Shown: positions 44,210 through 55,281 of the stretch, piece after piece
Numbering within the stretch: the first letter of the stretch is position 1
How the letters are laid out: the number at the start of each line of letters is the position of its first letter
Assembly: GCA_030220185.1 (NCBI GenBank)
Contig: JASPKZ010004199.1
Coordinates: 2,017,501 to 2,081,500 of the forward strand
Source of the DNA: Diploptera punctata
Lineage: Eukaryota; Arthropoda; Insecta; Blattodea; Blaberidae
Length of the DNA stretch: 64,000 nucleotides
Direction of reading: 5' to 3'
Made by a program: the position numbers and the translations under genes
The notes under the pieces: generated by a model
What the model saw: only the letters and a program-made list of their open reading frames with translations
What the model was told of the DNA's origin: nothing
Databases searched by the model: none

Positions 44210-44914
44210 TGATTTATGCTCCATGCTGACTCACTTGTAAATTCTGCTGTTATTTTCACCACATCCTCAATGGGGTGCACGCTGATATTCTTATTTAGTT
44301 ACAAAGATATTTTCGACAATCAGTATTTTTGTGAATACATAGTATTGTAATGTTCCGTTTTCTGATCATTTTATAAAATCATAAAATATTGAAATGTGGC
44401 GTAGTATGAAATAAATGTCTTTAATATATTCTGACAAATTTTAAATAATTTTTTGGTAAAACCGATAGGTTTTTATATTTTTTTCTCTCCTGTGACAGGA
44501 AATATTTGGACATGTAGAAATGTACCTAGTGAGGTTAGTTTTGCTACGCCCAGTTGTTTTATAGACGCGGTAGTACGAGAGTTTGTGGCTAATGCTTTCC
44601 CAGGCCGATGTGTCGTGCAGCTAAATGAAGAAATATACAATTGCACAATTATACAAAACAAACACGCGCACTACTGTGTAAATATAATCAGCTATCAACG
44701 TAAATACATATTTCCACACACCAGCTTTACCTACCGCATTATTTTCTCGTTCCCTCCTCTATACCTTCCATTGAATTCGTAATAAACTCTGGCCTGATAG
44801 TTATGGATTCTATCCCCAATCGGATCTTAGTATCATTTTTGTAGAGATGGGTGCTTCTCAAAACAGCGCACTCTAGTAGTATTTAAAAAGTATGATAATC
44901 CTATATGTTTGTGA
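44210..44914. other. Unassigned; holds a weak exon candidate
   Basis: Apart from the candidate at 44502-44782, nothing recognised. Confidence 0.4.
44502..44782 (+). other. Candidate host exon or unknown coding remnant
   Basis: A polypyrimidine tract TTTTTTTCTCTCCTGTGACAG ends at about 44501 and is followed by an open frame to 44782. It starts GNIWTCRNVPSEVSFATPSC and continues with FIDAVVREFVANAFPGRCVV: balanced amino acids, unlike the lysine/asparagine-rich random frames around it. A donor-like AGGTTAGT occurs at about 44535. I do not recognise the protein. Confidence 0.2.
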
Positions 44915-45205
44915 GATCAGCCTCATGGGCTAGTGGTCAACGTTTGAGACTACAGTTCATGAGGTCCCAGGTTCGATTCTCGGTCGCACCGTAGGATTTT
45001 TCCTTAAAGGAAATTTTATTGCTGTACGCTAGTTGTCCATGGTTTGGAATTTAGGTTAAGTTTTGGCTAAGGACTTCCATGGAATTTCATTATTATTTAT
45101 CACCCATCGTGTCATCGGGGCAACGTAACTCCACATTCCAGGTGCACCATACTAAGACATGATTACAATGCCAAGGGAGAAAACCAGAAATATCATGAAA
45201 GAGAA
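44915..45205 (+). mobile_element. SINE S7 copy
   Basis: tRNA-like head CCTCATGGGCTAGTGGTCAA and B-box-like CCCAGGTTCGATTCTCGG (44966-44983). The body has GGATTTTTCCTTAAAGGAAA and the 3' part CGTGTCATCGGGGCAACGTA shared with 43500-43620. It ends in GAGAAAACCAGAA. Confidence 0.78.
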
Positions 45206-45235
45206 CCTGGTGTGCGCGTGCGCGTGTGTTACGGG

Positions 45236-45831
45236 CAATGAAGTAAATACGGGAAATGTTAAAAGACGGTCATTAACGATATTGTTCACTTTGGATGGGC
45301 AATGCTAACTTGCCCATCTAACACTAACTTAGATTTGAAACGAAAAATATACGCCTAGACTGGGGTTTGAACCCAGGACCTTTGACTCTCTATGTCAATG
45401 CTCTTCCATCTGAGCTACCTAGGCCTCCAATCTAAACGCGTATTTTTCTCTCATACATAGTTAATTCCCTAACCCCAAATGCTACGAGTCATTGCTACGA
45501 TTTTTGCAAATGGCGGCTTCTTTATTAAGAAGACTTTTTATTTGGAATGTAAACATTACTTATAAAGCCAGTAGTGCTTCTTTCAATGTTAATATTCGTT
45601 TTTAAACATCTTAATGATGGACAAATTATATTTGAAAAGAAACACATAACACTAACTTGTCCATTTTATCACCCTAACTTGACCTACATCAATGGTTGAT
45701 AAAATGGGTAAGTTAGTGTTAGATGAGAAGTTAGTGTCACTTGGGCAAGTTAGTATTAACGTTATTGCCCATCCAAAGGAAACAATGTAATTAATGACCG
45801 TCCTTTTACATTTCCCGTATTTACTTCATTG
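45236..45831. mobile_element. T2 TIR element, split by S6
   Basis: Inverted ends: CAATGAAGTAAATACGGGAA (45236-45255) against TTCCCGTATTTACTTCATTG (45812-45831). Homology continues inward for ~100 bp (GACGGTCATTAA, GGATGGGCAAT, CTAACTTGCCCA, AACACTAACTT). Without S6 and its duplicated target it is ~268 bp, mostly inverted repeat, so a MITE or foldback element. No target duplication was identified. Confidence 0.82.
45331..45646 (-). mobile_element. S6 element, full length, with TSD
   Basis: Bracketed by an exact 12-bp duplication TAACACTAACTT at 45319-45330 and 45647-45658, inside T2, so its limits are fixed: 316 bp. Read on the minus strand, ~220 bp of body comes first. Then comes a tRNA-like stretch (45423-45350) with AGCTCAGATGGAAGAGCATT (D-arm/A-box) and GGGTTCAAACCCCAG (T-arm/B-box), and then a ~20-nt tail TTTTTCGTTTCAAATC. 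SINEs normally have the tRNA-like promoter at the very 5' end; here it is near the 3' end. Confidence 0.88.
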
Positions 45832-45839
45832 TTATTTAT

Positions 45840-46323
45840 CTTCTTCTTCTTCTTCTACTACAAGGTTTAGGCTATGCAGCCTGTTCCGGCGAAGTTAAAA
45901 GTGGAGTCCATCTTCAGCGTGGTCGGCCAACATTTTTTGTTCCTCTGGGATTATACAGGAAGGTTCTTTTTGGTATTCTTTCGTTGTTCATTCTCATTAA
46001 GTGTTCTGTCAATTTCTTATTATTTTCGCTGATTTTATCTTCAATTTTATATATATTTAATTCTTCTCGTATAGTTTCATTCCTTATTCTATCCGCTCTT
46101 GTGCATCCTTTAACATTACGTAAAAACAGCATTTCCGCAGTCTGTATCCTGCTTTTATCCCTTGATTTCATTATCCAATTTTCACTTCCATAAAACAACA
46201 AAGGAACAGCCATTGTTTTATATAATTTAAGTTTCGTATCTTTCCTTGTTTTACGACCTAAGGTTCTTTTTATGGTTCCACAAATAGCCTGAAATTTATT
46301 TACTTTATTTTCTATATCTTTAT
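45840..46323 (-). mobile_element. LINE-B with 15-bp TSD
   Basis: Minus strand encodes MAVPLLFYGSENWIMKSRD, EMLFLRNVKGCTRADRIRNE, HLMRMNNERIP and NPRGTKNVGRPR, ending in the GAAGAAGAAGAAG tail at 45840-45852. An exact duplication TTCATTGTTATTTAT lies at 45825-45839 and 46324-46338. It inserted at the border of T2 and the next S6 tail. The coding frame is broken only near its ends. Confidence 0.95.
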
Positions 46324-46338
46324 TTCATTGTTATTTAT

Positions 46339-46940
46339 ATGACATGAAAAGAAAAATAAACGCCTGAGTCGGGATCTGAACCCGAGATCTCTAACTTTGT
46401 ACATTAGCGCTCTAACAGAGTTACTCAAGAATCCTAACACGAACACTTATTTTTCTTATAAATATATTCCAACTGTCATCTAGTGGCTATTATAACAAAT
46501 AAACATTTGTAAAGAAAATGTTTATTTTATAGCAGTAATGCTTGTATATTTATAATAATCCCATGGCGCGGGACAGGCCTAGAAGGCTCTTAGCATACCA
46601 TCCGCTGCTGACCTCACAACCATATGTGTCAATCACAGAGGTAGATGATCATCTAGCCCGTATAAGGTGACATGCGGTCAGCATGTCGGGTCCCCCAGAC
46701 GTTATAGCTGGTTTTCTCAACCTGAAACCGCTACTTATTGTAGCTACCCAAATGCCTCACGATGCTGGGTGGACACCGGTCCCATACTGGCCGAAATGCC
46801 ATGAGAAAATTTCTTCCCCCATGGGGACTCGAACCAGCGCAAGTCCCGTAGTTCTGCGCCAAGGCTTTCTGCCTTAACCACTCGGCTACGACGCGGGACT
46901 TATTGTATATTTAGAGTTTATTACTATATTTTTGACATTC
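46339..46940 (-). mobile_element. S6 element, split by SINE S3
   Basis: Tail ATGACATGAAAAGAAAAATA at 46339, tRNA-like part 46365-46437 (reverse of AGAGCGCTAATGTACAAAG..GGTTCAGATCCCGACTCAGG), body to 46552, interrupted by S3, then the body end 46903-46940 (ATATTTTTGACATTCAGC). Confidence 0.82.
46553..46902 (-). mobile_element. SINE S3 copy with TSD
   Basis: Reverse-oriented S3, head on the minus strand CCCGCGTCGTAGCCGAGTGG (46879-46898), B-box-like GGTTCGAGTCCCCATGG. An exact duplication TTGTATATTTA at 46542-46552 and 46903-46913. Confidence 0.95.
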
Positions 46941-46949
46941 AGCAATGAA

Positions 46950-47062
46950 GGCCAATTATGACATCAAAAGAAAAATAAATGCCTGAATCGGGATTTGAAC
47001 TCGAAATCTCTAACTTTATACGTTAGCGCTCTAACCAACTGAGCTACTCAGGAATCTTAACA
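46950..47062 (-). mobile_element. S6 element, 3' part, tandem to the previous
   Basis: Starts directly at the 5' limit of the preceding S6 copy. It holds the tail (46955-46981) and the best tRNA-like fold of the window: 46982-47052 (71 nt) with acceptor-type pairing CCTGAGT/ATTCAGG (6 of 7), D-arm AGCTCAGTTGGTTAGAGC, a 5-bp anticodon-type stem CTAAC/GTTAG with 7-nt loop GTATAAA, and T-loop TTCAAAT. It is then cut by (TA)n. Confidence 0.82.
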
Positions 47063-47064
47063 CA

Positions 47065-47065
<1 letters not shown>

Positions 47066-47100
<35 letters not shown>
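47066..47100. repeat. (TA)n microsatellite
   Basis: About 17 TA units between S6 and LINE-G. Confidence 0.95.
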
Positions 47101-47104
<4 letters not shown>

Positions 47105-47495
47105 AACCACATTGTACAAGGCGTCTCAAAGCCTTTGCATCAGAATTACTGCATAGGCCTACATATACCAGATGTCTGTAATTGGGTAGATTTCTGGACA
47201 GAACGCGGAAAGTAAGAACAACACTCATTCATAAATAAATAAATATGTTAACAAATTGCAATACCATTAATTCTACATAACTAAGTTAATGTATAATGTA
47301 ATTGTATTTTTATCTAATTGTAATATTGTTTTCTTTTTCTTTTTTTGTTTTAAGTATTTTATTACCAAACGTCAACTTATTGTAACGGACTGTCAACAGC
47401 ACGTACGGCTTACTGCCCGTGCGACCCATATTTGTAAATAACATTGTATGCATCTTATTTTTAGTTTAATAAAGTCCTTATGTATATATTGTAAT
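47101..47495 (+). mobile_element. LINE-G 3' end, copy 1
   Basis: Shares with 47590-48050 the ordered blocks GGACAACACTCATTCAT-type text, TGCAATACCATTAATT, GTAACGGACTGTCAACAGCA, CGTACGGCTTACTGCCCGTG and AATAAAGTCCT. This looks like a LINE 3' UTR with its own AATAAA signal. The short coding part upstream is not recognisable. Confidence 0.65.
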
Positions 47496-47559
47496 CTGAG
47501 TATTTTGACATAGGATACCAATGGTTATAAATTCGTATTTCTTGTTTCATGAGATCTTG

Positions 47560-48060
47560 ATCTTACGAGAGACAAGCCTCATCTGCCAATACTATCTACG
47601 AATTATTGGTAAATCCAGAAAATTGGATAAACCTCGGTAAATCTCTGGACAAAAGCGAAAAATAAGGACAACACTCATTCATGAATAAATATATGTTATC
47701 AAAATGCAATACCATTAATTATTAACAATTATATATAAATTAATTAGTGTATAATGCTATTGTGTTATTATTTAATTGTAATATTATTGTGTTTTCTTTA
47801 TGTAATTGTAATGTTAATGTTTTTAGTGTATAATGCTATTGTGTTATTATTGTAATATTATTATTGTGTTTTCTTTATGTAATTGTAATCTTATTGCTGT
47901 TTTTGTTGTTTATTTTTCTTTACACTAGTACCAATTATTACTTTATTGTAACGGACTGTCAACAGCACGTACGGCTTACTGCCCGTGCGACCCATATTTG
48001 TAAATAATATTGTAAATATCTTAATTTTTGTCTAATAAAGTCCTACTACTACTACTACAT
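47560..48060 (+). mobile_element. LINE-G 3' end, copy 2, with CTA tail
   Basis: As copy 1, ending TCTAATAAAGTCCTACTACT plus ACTACTAC, a triplet tail. Contains an internal duplication: GTGTATAATGCTATTGTGTT occurs at 47746 and 47825. Interpreted as the 3' UTR of a LINE of the triplet-tail type. Confidence 0.68.
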
Positions 48061-48221
48061 TGTAGAAAGTTGTCTATTATTACAGAACGCTTAATAAATA
48101 TCCTTTGACGAACTGAAAAAAAAAATATCAAATGCGGCGAAAATAACTGCAAACATAGTGCCCAATAAATCGACGCGGAAGTATTTCATTCATTTTAAAA
48201 ACTCTAAATGTAAAGAACGTT

Positions 48222-48600
48222 GACCGCGGTCTTCAATTGGTTATGTAGTTTGCTACTAGTCTCGATGGTCGCGGTTCAAACCCGGCCGCAGTCGATAGAT
48301 TTTTAGGATGGAAAAATCCAAGGAATAAGTCCTCCGTAAGCAACTTTAAGCTTTAAGTTGCGAGTCTGAGGATTTTCGGGCAGTAAATGAATTTCAAGTC
48401 TGATTAAAAAGACCTCTGAACAAAATTTAACCGACTTTCATCCATCCGAGTATTACCTTAGTTCCTACTAGATGTCTCCTTGAGATGATATACCCATCAC
48501 ATATCCCTCGCTGACATCTGTAGGGAAATAAGCGTAACGAAATTAGTCTGGTTAAGAAATTTACTAGGGAACCACATGTGTTCCGACGCGGGACGAACGA
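48222..48600 (+). mobile_element. SINE S1, decayed copy
   Basis: Head GACCGCGGTCTTCAATTGG, B-box-like GCGGTTCAAACCCGGCC, then TAGGATGGAAAAATCCAAGG and CTGACATCTGTAGGGAAAT. Ends near a (ATCA)n tail at 48604-48630. Confidence 0.82.
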
Positions 48601-48726
48601 AGATCGATCAATCAATCAATCAGTCAATCAAGTATGAAAAACATAACTACGATCAAAAATGTATACGTAAGGAACATTACCACGTAACCGGAACGTATCA
48701 AAACAATTTTTCAAAGAAGAATTAGT

Positions 48727-49246
48727 CATCATCATCATCATCACTCCAGGGATTAGGCAATTGCCCGTTCCGACTTCATATTGCATCAGCCCAACGTCTT
48801 CTAGGTCTTCCAACATCACGCCTTCCTCTTGCTTGATAATTTCTGGCTAACAATGGATATCTCTCCTTGCTCATTCCATCCATGTGATCAATCCATTTCT
48901 GTCTGTAATTCGTGACTTTATCCAATAAAGGCTGTACTTTCAATTCTTCTCTTATATCCTCATTTCTTATTCTATCAAGTCTTGTACATCCTTTTACTTG
49001 TCTTAGGAACCGCATCTCTGCCATCTGTATTCTATCCTTCTGTCTTTTCACTGGAGCCCAAGTTTCACATCCATACAATATTGTGGGAACCGCCATAACA
49101 TTATACATTTTTATCTTGGTTCTTTTCTAATTTTATTTTTGAATGTTCTCTGTATTGTTTCCACACACCGTCTGAAATTTATTTATTTTGGAGTCAATAT
49201 CTCTTTCCACATTGTAGCCAACATCACAGCCCAAATATTTGAAACT
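48727..49246 (-). mobile_element. LINE-B with 13-bp TSD
   Basis: On the minus strand this encodes MYNVMAVPTILYGCETWAPV, EMRFLRQVKGCTRLDRIRNE, HMDGMSKERYPLLARNYQ and RRDVGRPRRRWADAI, one open frame of 110 codons (49108-48776). The 3' tail is the CATCATCATCATCATCAC tract at 48727-48743. An exact duplication AAGAAGAATTAGT lies at 48714-48726 and 49247-49259. It is the least damaged LINE-B tail here, though 5'-truncated. Confidence 0.95.
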
Positions 49247-49259
49247 AAGAAGAATTAGT

Positions 49260-49700
49260 ATTAGTATTAAAGGTTTTAATAGAATTCGCAACAACATAAA
49301 AAAACTGAATTACAAATACATAAGATTGTTTGATGATAATACTCTAATTGTTAAATGTTTTCATTTTTCGACTAATTAAAATGTAAATTATTACTAGAAA
49401 ACACAGCCAACACATTGAGTTCTGAGCAGATTATGCGTGTGTATGTTGTTTGTTTTGTGTCTGCGTGCATGTGCAGGTAGGAATTAATTAGAGCCCAGTA
49501 GTTTACAATAGCGGTATCAGACACTCCTGGATTTAACTAGCTAAGTTTTGTAATGTTGGCAGCAGACAACTTAGTTGGCAGACTGTTTCCTTGCTGATGC
49601 AGCGCCATGAATAATCCAAACTCTCCCTGTTCCCTGATCCCCCTCCCACTGCCTAATCCCTAAATTTCGTACAACTATTTAAGACAGTGTTATTGATGAT
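49260..49700. other. Unassigned stretch
   Basis: No gene or dispersed repeat recognised; a GAT/AAT microsatellite begins at 49694. Confidence 0.45.
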
Positions 49701-49737
49701 GATGATGATAATAATAATAATAATAATAATAATAATA
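49694..49737. repeat. (GAT)n-(AAT)n microsatellite
   Basis: GATGATGATGAT followed by AAT repeats. Confidence 0.93.
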
Positions 49738-49799
49738 TACTTTTATTAGGAATATTCCACAATACAGTGTTTCTCCTTCAACCCGAAGTGATTTGTCGC

Positions 49800-51530
<1,731 letters not shown>

Positions 51531-51540
51531 AGTAAGTAAG

Positions 51541-51589
51541 TAATAATAATAGGTCAGTACAGCTTAATAATATGTCATAGATTATGGAC

Positions 51590-51620
<31 letters not shown>

Positions 51621-51680
51621 TTAATAATAATAATTTAATAATAATAATAATAAATAATAATAATAATGATAATAACAATA
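51541..51680. repeat. (AAT)n-rich tract after LINE-A
   Basis: AAT repeats in two blocks (51543-51552 and 51588-51680), with interruptions. Confidence 0.9.
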
Positions 51681-51761
51681 TTAGTTGAAAATCTCTTTCG
51701 AATAAGGATGAAATCAACAAATTTGGGTAACATTCGCTTTAGATAAAACAGTATCTTGTAG

Positions 51762-52710
51762 CTAAGGAAGAATTTTTCATCACTCGCCTCATATTGTTCT
51801 TCTTATTTGACTATAAATTAGTTTTGGAACATAGTTTCTGTTCCATCCTCAGAATCGTCACGACCGTTGTTCTGTCGTCTTGAAGAGCCGTTCTTCGCTC
51901 CTTCCATTGGCTGATTGAAAAACCTCGAAACCAGGTCATTCTCACCGGGAATTTCAAAGTTCATCAAAATTTGAAACTTGTGGTGTTTTAATAGATGATA
52001 TGCTAATTTTCTGAATTCCACATTTTCTTCTTTTACTTTTAGAAGAGTGTTTTGATTAATAAATCTCTTCTAAAAGTAAAAGAAAAAAATGTAAAATTCA
52101 GAAAATTAACATATCATCCATTAAAACACCACAAGTTTCAAAATTTGTAAAATATTTCAACATAAGGTTAGCACCCAAAAATGACTACAGCATCAGTAGA
52201 CTAATTAGACCTAATAAAAATGAGAAAATAAAAGAAGAAAACAAATCAGGGATTTATCGGATTAATTGTGAAGAATGTGAGAAATTCTACATAGGAAAAA
52301 ATATAAGAGAAATTTGAAAACTAGAGTGAAAGAACATCTCAGGAATGTCAAGAAAAGGGAAGTAGAAAAATCTGCAGTGGCTGCCCATGCATGGTCTGAA
52401 AAACATCTTATAGAGAAAGAAGCTAAATTATTAAAACAAATAGAAAAACCAAAAGAACTTACTGTTTAGGAAAAGATCTACATTCAAAAGAGCGAAAAGA
52501 AGAATTTGATGAACTTTGAAATTCCCGGTGAGAATAACCTGGTTTTGAGGTTTTTCAGTCAGCCAATGGAAGGAGCGAAGGACGGCTCTTCAAGACGACA
52601 GAACAACGGTCGTGACGATACTGAGGATGGAACAGAAACTATGTTCCGAAACTAGTTTATAGTCGAATAAGAAGAACAATATGAGGTGAGTGGTAAAAAA
52701 ATTCTACCTT
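51762..52710. mobile_element. Penelope-like element, inverted pair with unequal arms
   Basis: Left arm 51762-52047 (minus) and right arm 52065-52710 (plus) are reverse complements around a 17-bp spacer. The right arm holds ~360 bp more (about 52148-52506), which includes the GIY-YIG nuclease; the left arm lacks exactly this part, joining TTTCAAATTTTGAT directly to GAACTTTGAAATTCCC. Junction text TTTG is shared at both edges, which suggests deletion by short homology. Assignment to Penelope-like elements rests on the nuclease and its C-terminal context. Confidence 0.75.
52158..52655 (+). pseudogene. Penelope-like protein, C-terminal GIY-YIG domain
   Basis: Penelope-like elements end their RT protein with a GIY-YIG endonuclease. 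Here the frame reads RLAPKNDYSISRLIRPNKNE, then SGIYRINCEECEKFYIGK (52245-52298): the GIY and YIG motifs are both visible, with CxxC between them. After a frameshift near 52300 it continues with NLKTRVKEHLRN (conserved Arg after YIG), SAVAAHAWSEKHL (conserved His) and LLKQIEKPKELTV. An in-frame TAG follows at about 52467, then EKIYIQKSEKKNLMNFEIPG (with the catalytic-type Glu) and a C-terminus ending TETMFRN at 52653-52655. Not functional as it stands. Confidence 0.85.
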
Positions 52711-53604
52711 AATGAATATACCTCATAGCGAGAATTCCAAGTAAGCATCTTGTAGACGAGTTCAATCGAGCGTTAAATATGTCAAATTTTACGCGATATG
52801 TCTACTGCCGTATTTTCTCTCATAATTTGCGCACTTTTTAATTTACTTTCGGCACTGAAAAATTGGGGAGCGTAAAATATGCGGATTTTAAAAATTACAG
52901 GTCCTATTATGAGTTATCTCAATTATAGTAGGTATTAAGAATACAGTTATGTTATCATCTCTTAATTTTATAGCATAGAACTGTAGATAATATTTAATTA
53001 TATAAAGAATAATCATGCAACAATAAATTTATAAACAGTAATAATTATACAAATGAAACATTTCAAATACTGTAATAATTATTTAGCGCGTCTTTTTGCT
53101 TTCTCCAATAATGCACGTTGGATTTGAGAACTCCGGTTTCTCTTTATACTGCACAATTGCCAAAATGCTCCGCGAAACTTATCACTTTCAATTTATATGA
53201 TGCTGTGTAATTGTTATGTTTCTTTCCCATCTTAAAATACCGTATAAAAGCAAGTGTTGAAAGTCAACTGAAATACGGTATTTACTTTTCTAAAACTTCT
53301 CTATCAAGGACAATCATTGTTAAAGTAGCGGGCCTTTGGGTTTATTTGTGAAGCAGGTAGTTCATTTGCTGGTAAATGACCTATGTTTGAATGTAAGAAT
53401 TGACAGTTAAATTAAGGGTAGGAAAATCCCTACTATGCTGAAAAGAAAATGTACCTAAAATATGTGCGCAAAATACACGGAGTAAAAATAAGTTCAAAAT
53501 AATATCTAAAATTATGGTGCGTAAAATACGCGGGGTGCAACTTACGCGAGCAAATACCTACGGTAGTTAGTGAATATTTGATTGACTTGGAATGATCACG
53601 TAAA
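52711..53604. other. Unassigned stretch
   Basis: No gene or dispersed repeat recognised. Confidence 0.4.
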
Positions 53605-54830
53605 TACTTACTTACTTACTCACCAGCACTATCGAACCCATAGGTTCATGGCCGCGCGGAAATAAGCTCTCCATACATCCATATCCTAAGCTAATGCTCT
53701 CCAATCATCATCATCATCTTCTTCATTCATGGATTAGGTCTGTTGACCCGTTCCGACTTCAGCCCATCTCTTTCTAGGTCTGCCCACATCTCGGGTGCCT
53801 TTAGGTTTGTATTTTGTTATTTGTTTTGGATATCTGTCTTCATTCATTCTGTCTATGTGTTGCTTCCATTTTTGTCTATATGTATCCATTTTATCAGTTA
53901 TTGCAAATATTTCAAGTTCCTGTCTTATTTCTGTGTTCTTGATTCTGTTTTCCTTAGTGCACCCTTTAACAGATCTCAAAAATTTCATTTTTTGCCGCCG
54001 TTATCCTACTTAGGTCTTATTTTTTATGTATCCAGGCTTCTGAACCATAGAGCAGTACCGGTACTGCCAACATTTTATAAAATTTCAGTTGGGTCTCTCT
54101 TGTTGTTTTGTTATTTAGTGTTCGTTTTATCGTACCACATATTCCCTGGAATTTTGCTATTTTATTATTTATATCATTATCATAATTAAATGAAATGTCA
54201 CATCCTAGATAATTGAGATGGTTCACCTGTTCTATGATTTTGTTTCCTATTACTATTTTGGATCTGATTTGATTTTTCCCTTGGAATGCCATTACCTTAG
54301 TTTTTTCTACGGATATTTTGAGATTATATTGTTCACATATATTATGTAGTTTAAAAATATTCCTCTGAAGTTCGTCTTCTGTATTTGCTATTATTACCTG
54401 GTCATCAGCGTATAATAATGTTTTCAAGTAGTGTGTTTTATCTAATTTTATTCCTTTATTTGTTTCTTTGTTCCATTTTTTATTATATCATTGATGTCTC
54501 TCCAATCATTTCCTGTATAATTTACTTCGCTCAAATCATAGTTAATTTTATTCTCCCACCTCATTCTTGGTCTACCAACTGGGCGTTTTCCCTCTGGTTC
54601 TCCTACAAGAAGCTTCCATGCAAGTCTTTCATTCCCCATACGTGCAACATGTCCTGCCCATCGCAGTCTACGAGATTTAACAGTTTTTATTATATCTGGC
54701 TTCCTATAAAGACCATGTAGTTCATTGTTTAGTAGTCTTCTCCATTCACCTGTCTGTTAATCTTTCTTTGGTTCAAAAATGTTCCTAAGTACTTTATTCT
54801 CAAATACCTGTAATTGAAAATTTAATTTAT
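53605..54830 (-). mobile_element. LINE-A, split by LINE-B
   Basis: 3' part at 53605-53708 (ACTTACTTACTCACCAGCAC) and continuation at 54498-54830 (reverse of YTGNDW, NKINYDL, GRPRMRWE, GKRPVG, WAGHVARMGNERLAWKLL). The reading is contiguous once the insert and its duplicate are left out. Confidence 0.95.
53709..54497 (-). mobile_element. LINE-B nested in LINE-A, 12-bp TSD
   Basis: On the minus strand: LYADDQVIIANTEDELQRNI (RT palm, intact Asp pair, about 54420-54360), LKISVEKTKVMAFQGKN, NYLGCDISFNYDNDIN, LAVPVLLYGSEAWIHKK, then after a shift at about 54000 MKFLRSVKGCTKENRIKNTE and KGTRDVGRPRKRWAEV. The 3' tail is ATCATCATCTTCTTC read in reverse. An exact duplication CTCTCCAATCAT lies at 53697-53708 and 54498-54509, which is LINE-A sequence. 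Confidence 0.96.
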
Positions 54831-55180
54831 CTTAATATATCAAAACCACCCTCTCATAAATTGATGGTCATATCCCTTTACGAGTGAGAATGATTTGAAA
54901 TTAAAGTAATTTGAATGGGAAGGGTTTATCCTATTACTAATTGATTATTTCGCTAAAAATGACTTTTTTTTTATTTTAGATGATCAGGTCATAGGTGACA
55001 GAAAATCTTTAAACAAAACGTACTGGGAAACCGTGGGTAAAATATGATCAGGAAGATCTAGGGATAGACGGGAGGATAATATTAGGAAGGATCTTAGGGA
55101 AGCAAATATCGGTGATATGACTAGTTTCAATTGACTTAGGATGTGGACTAACGGAAGATCTTAGTAAATCCAGTTTTCAA
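54831..55180 (+). pseudogene. LINE-F tail fragment
   Basis: 55045-55150 encodes GRSRDRREDNIRKDLREANIGDMTSFN, the same tail as 36150-36230. The rest of this stretch is unassigned. Only ~35 residues survive. Confidence 0.5.
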
Positions 55181-55196
55181 CTTGTGGATAATAATA

Positions 55197-55199
55197 ATA

Positions 55200-55281
<82 letters not shown>
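55197..55281. repeat. (ATT)n microsatellite
   Basis: About 28 pure ATT units after GATAATAATAATATTGTT. Confidence 0.95.

Noticed and set aside
46982..47052. True tRNA gene (also tRNA-like parts at 17811, 37380, 43892, 45350, 46365)
   Set aside because: Each lies inside a repeated element with the same flanks, has stem mismatches, and recurs in diverged copies; SINE-type promoters fit better.
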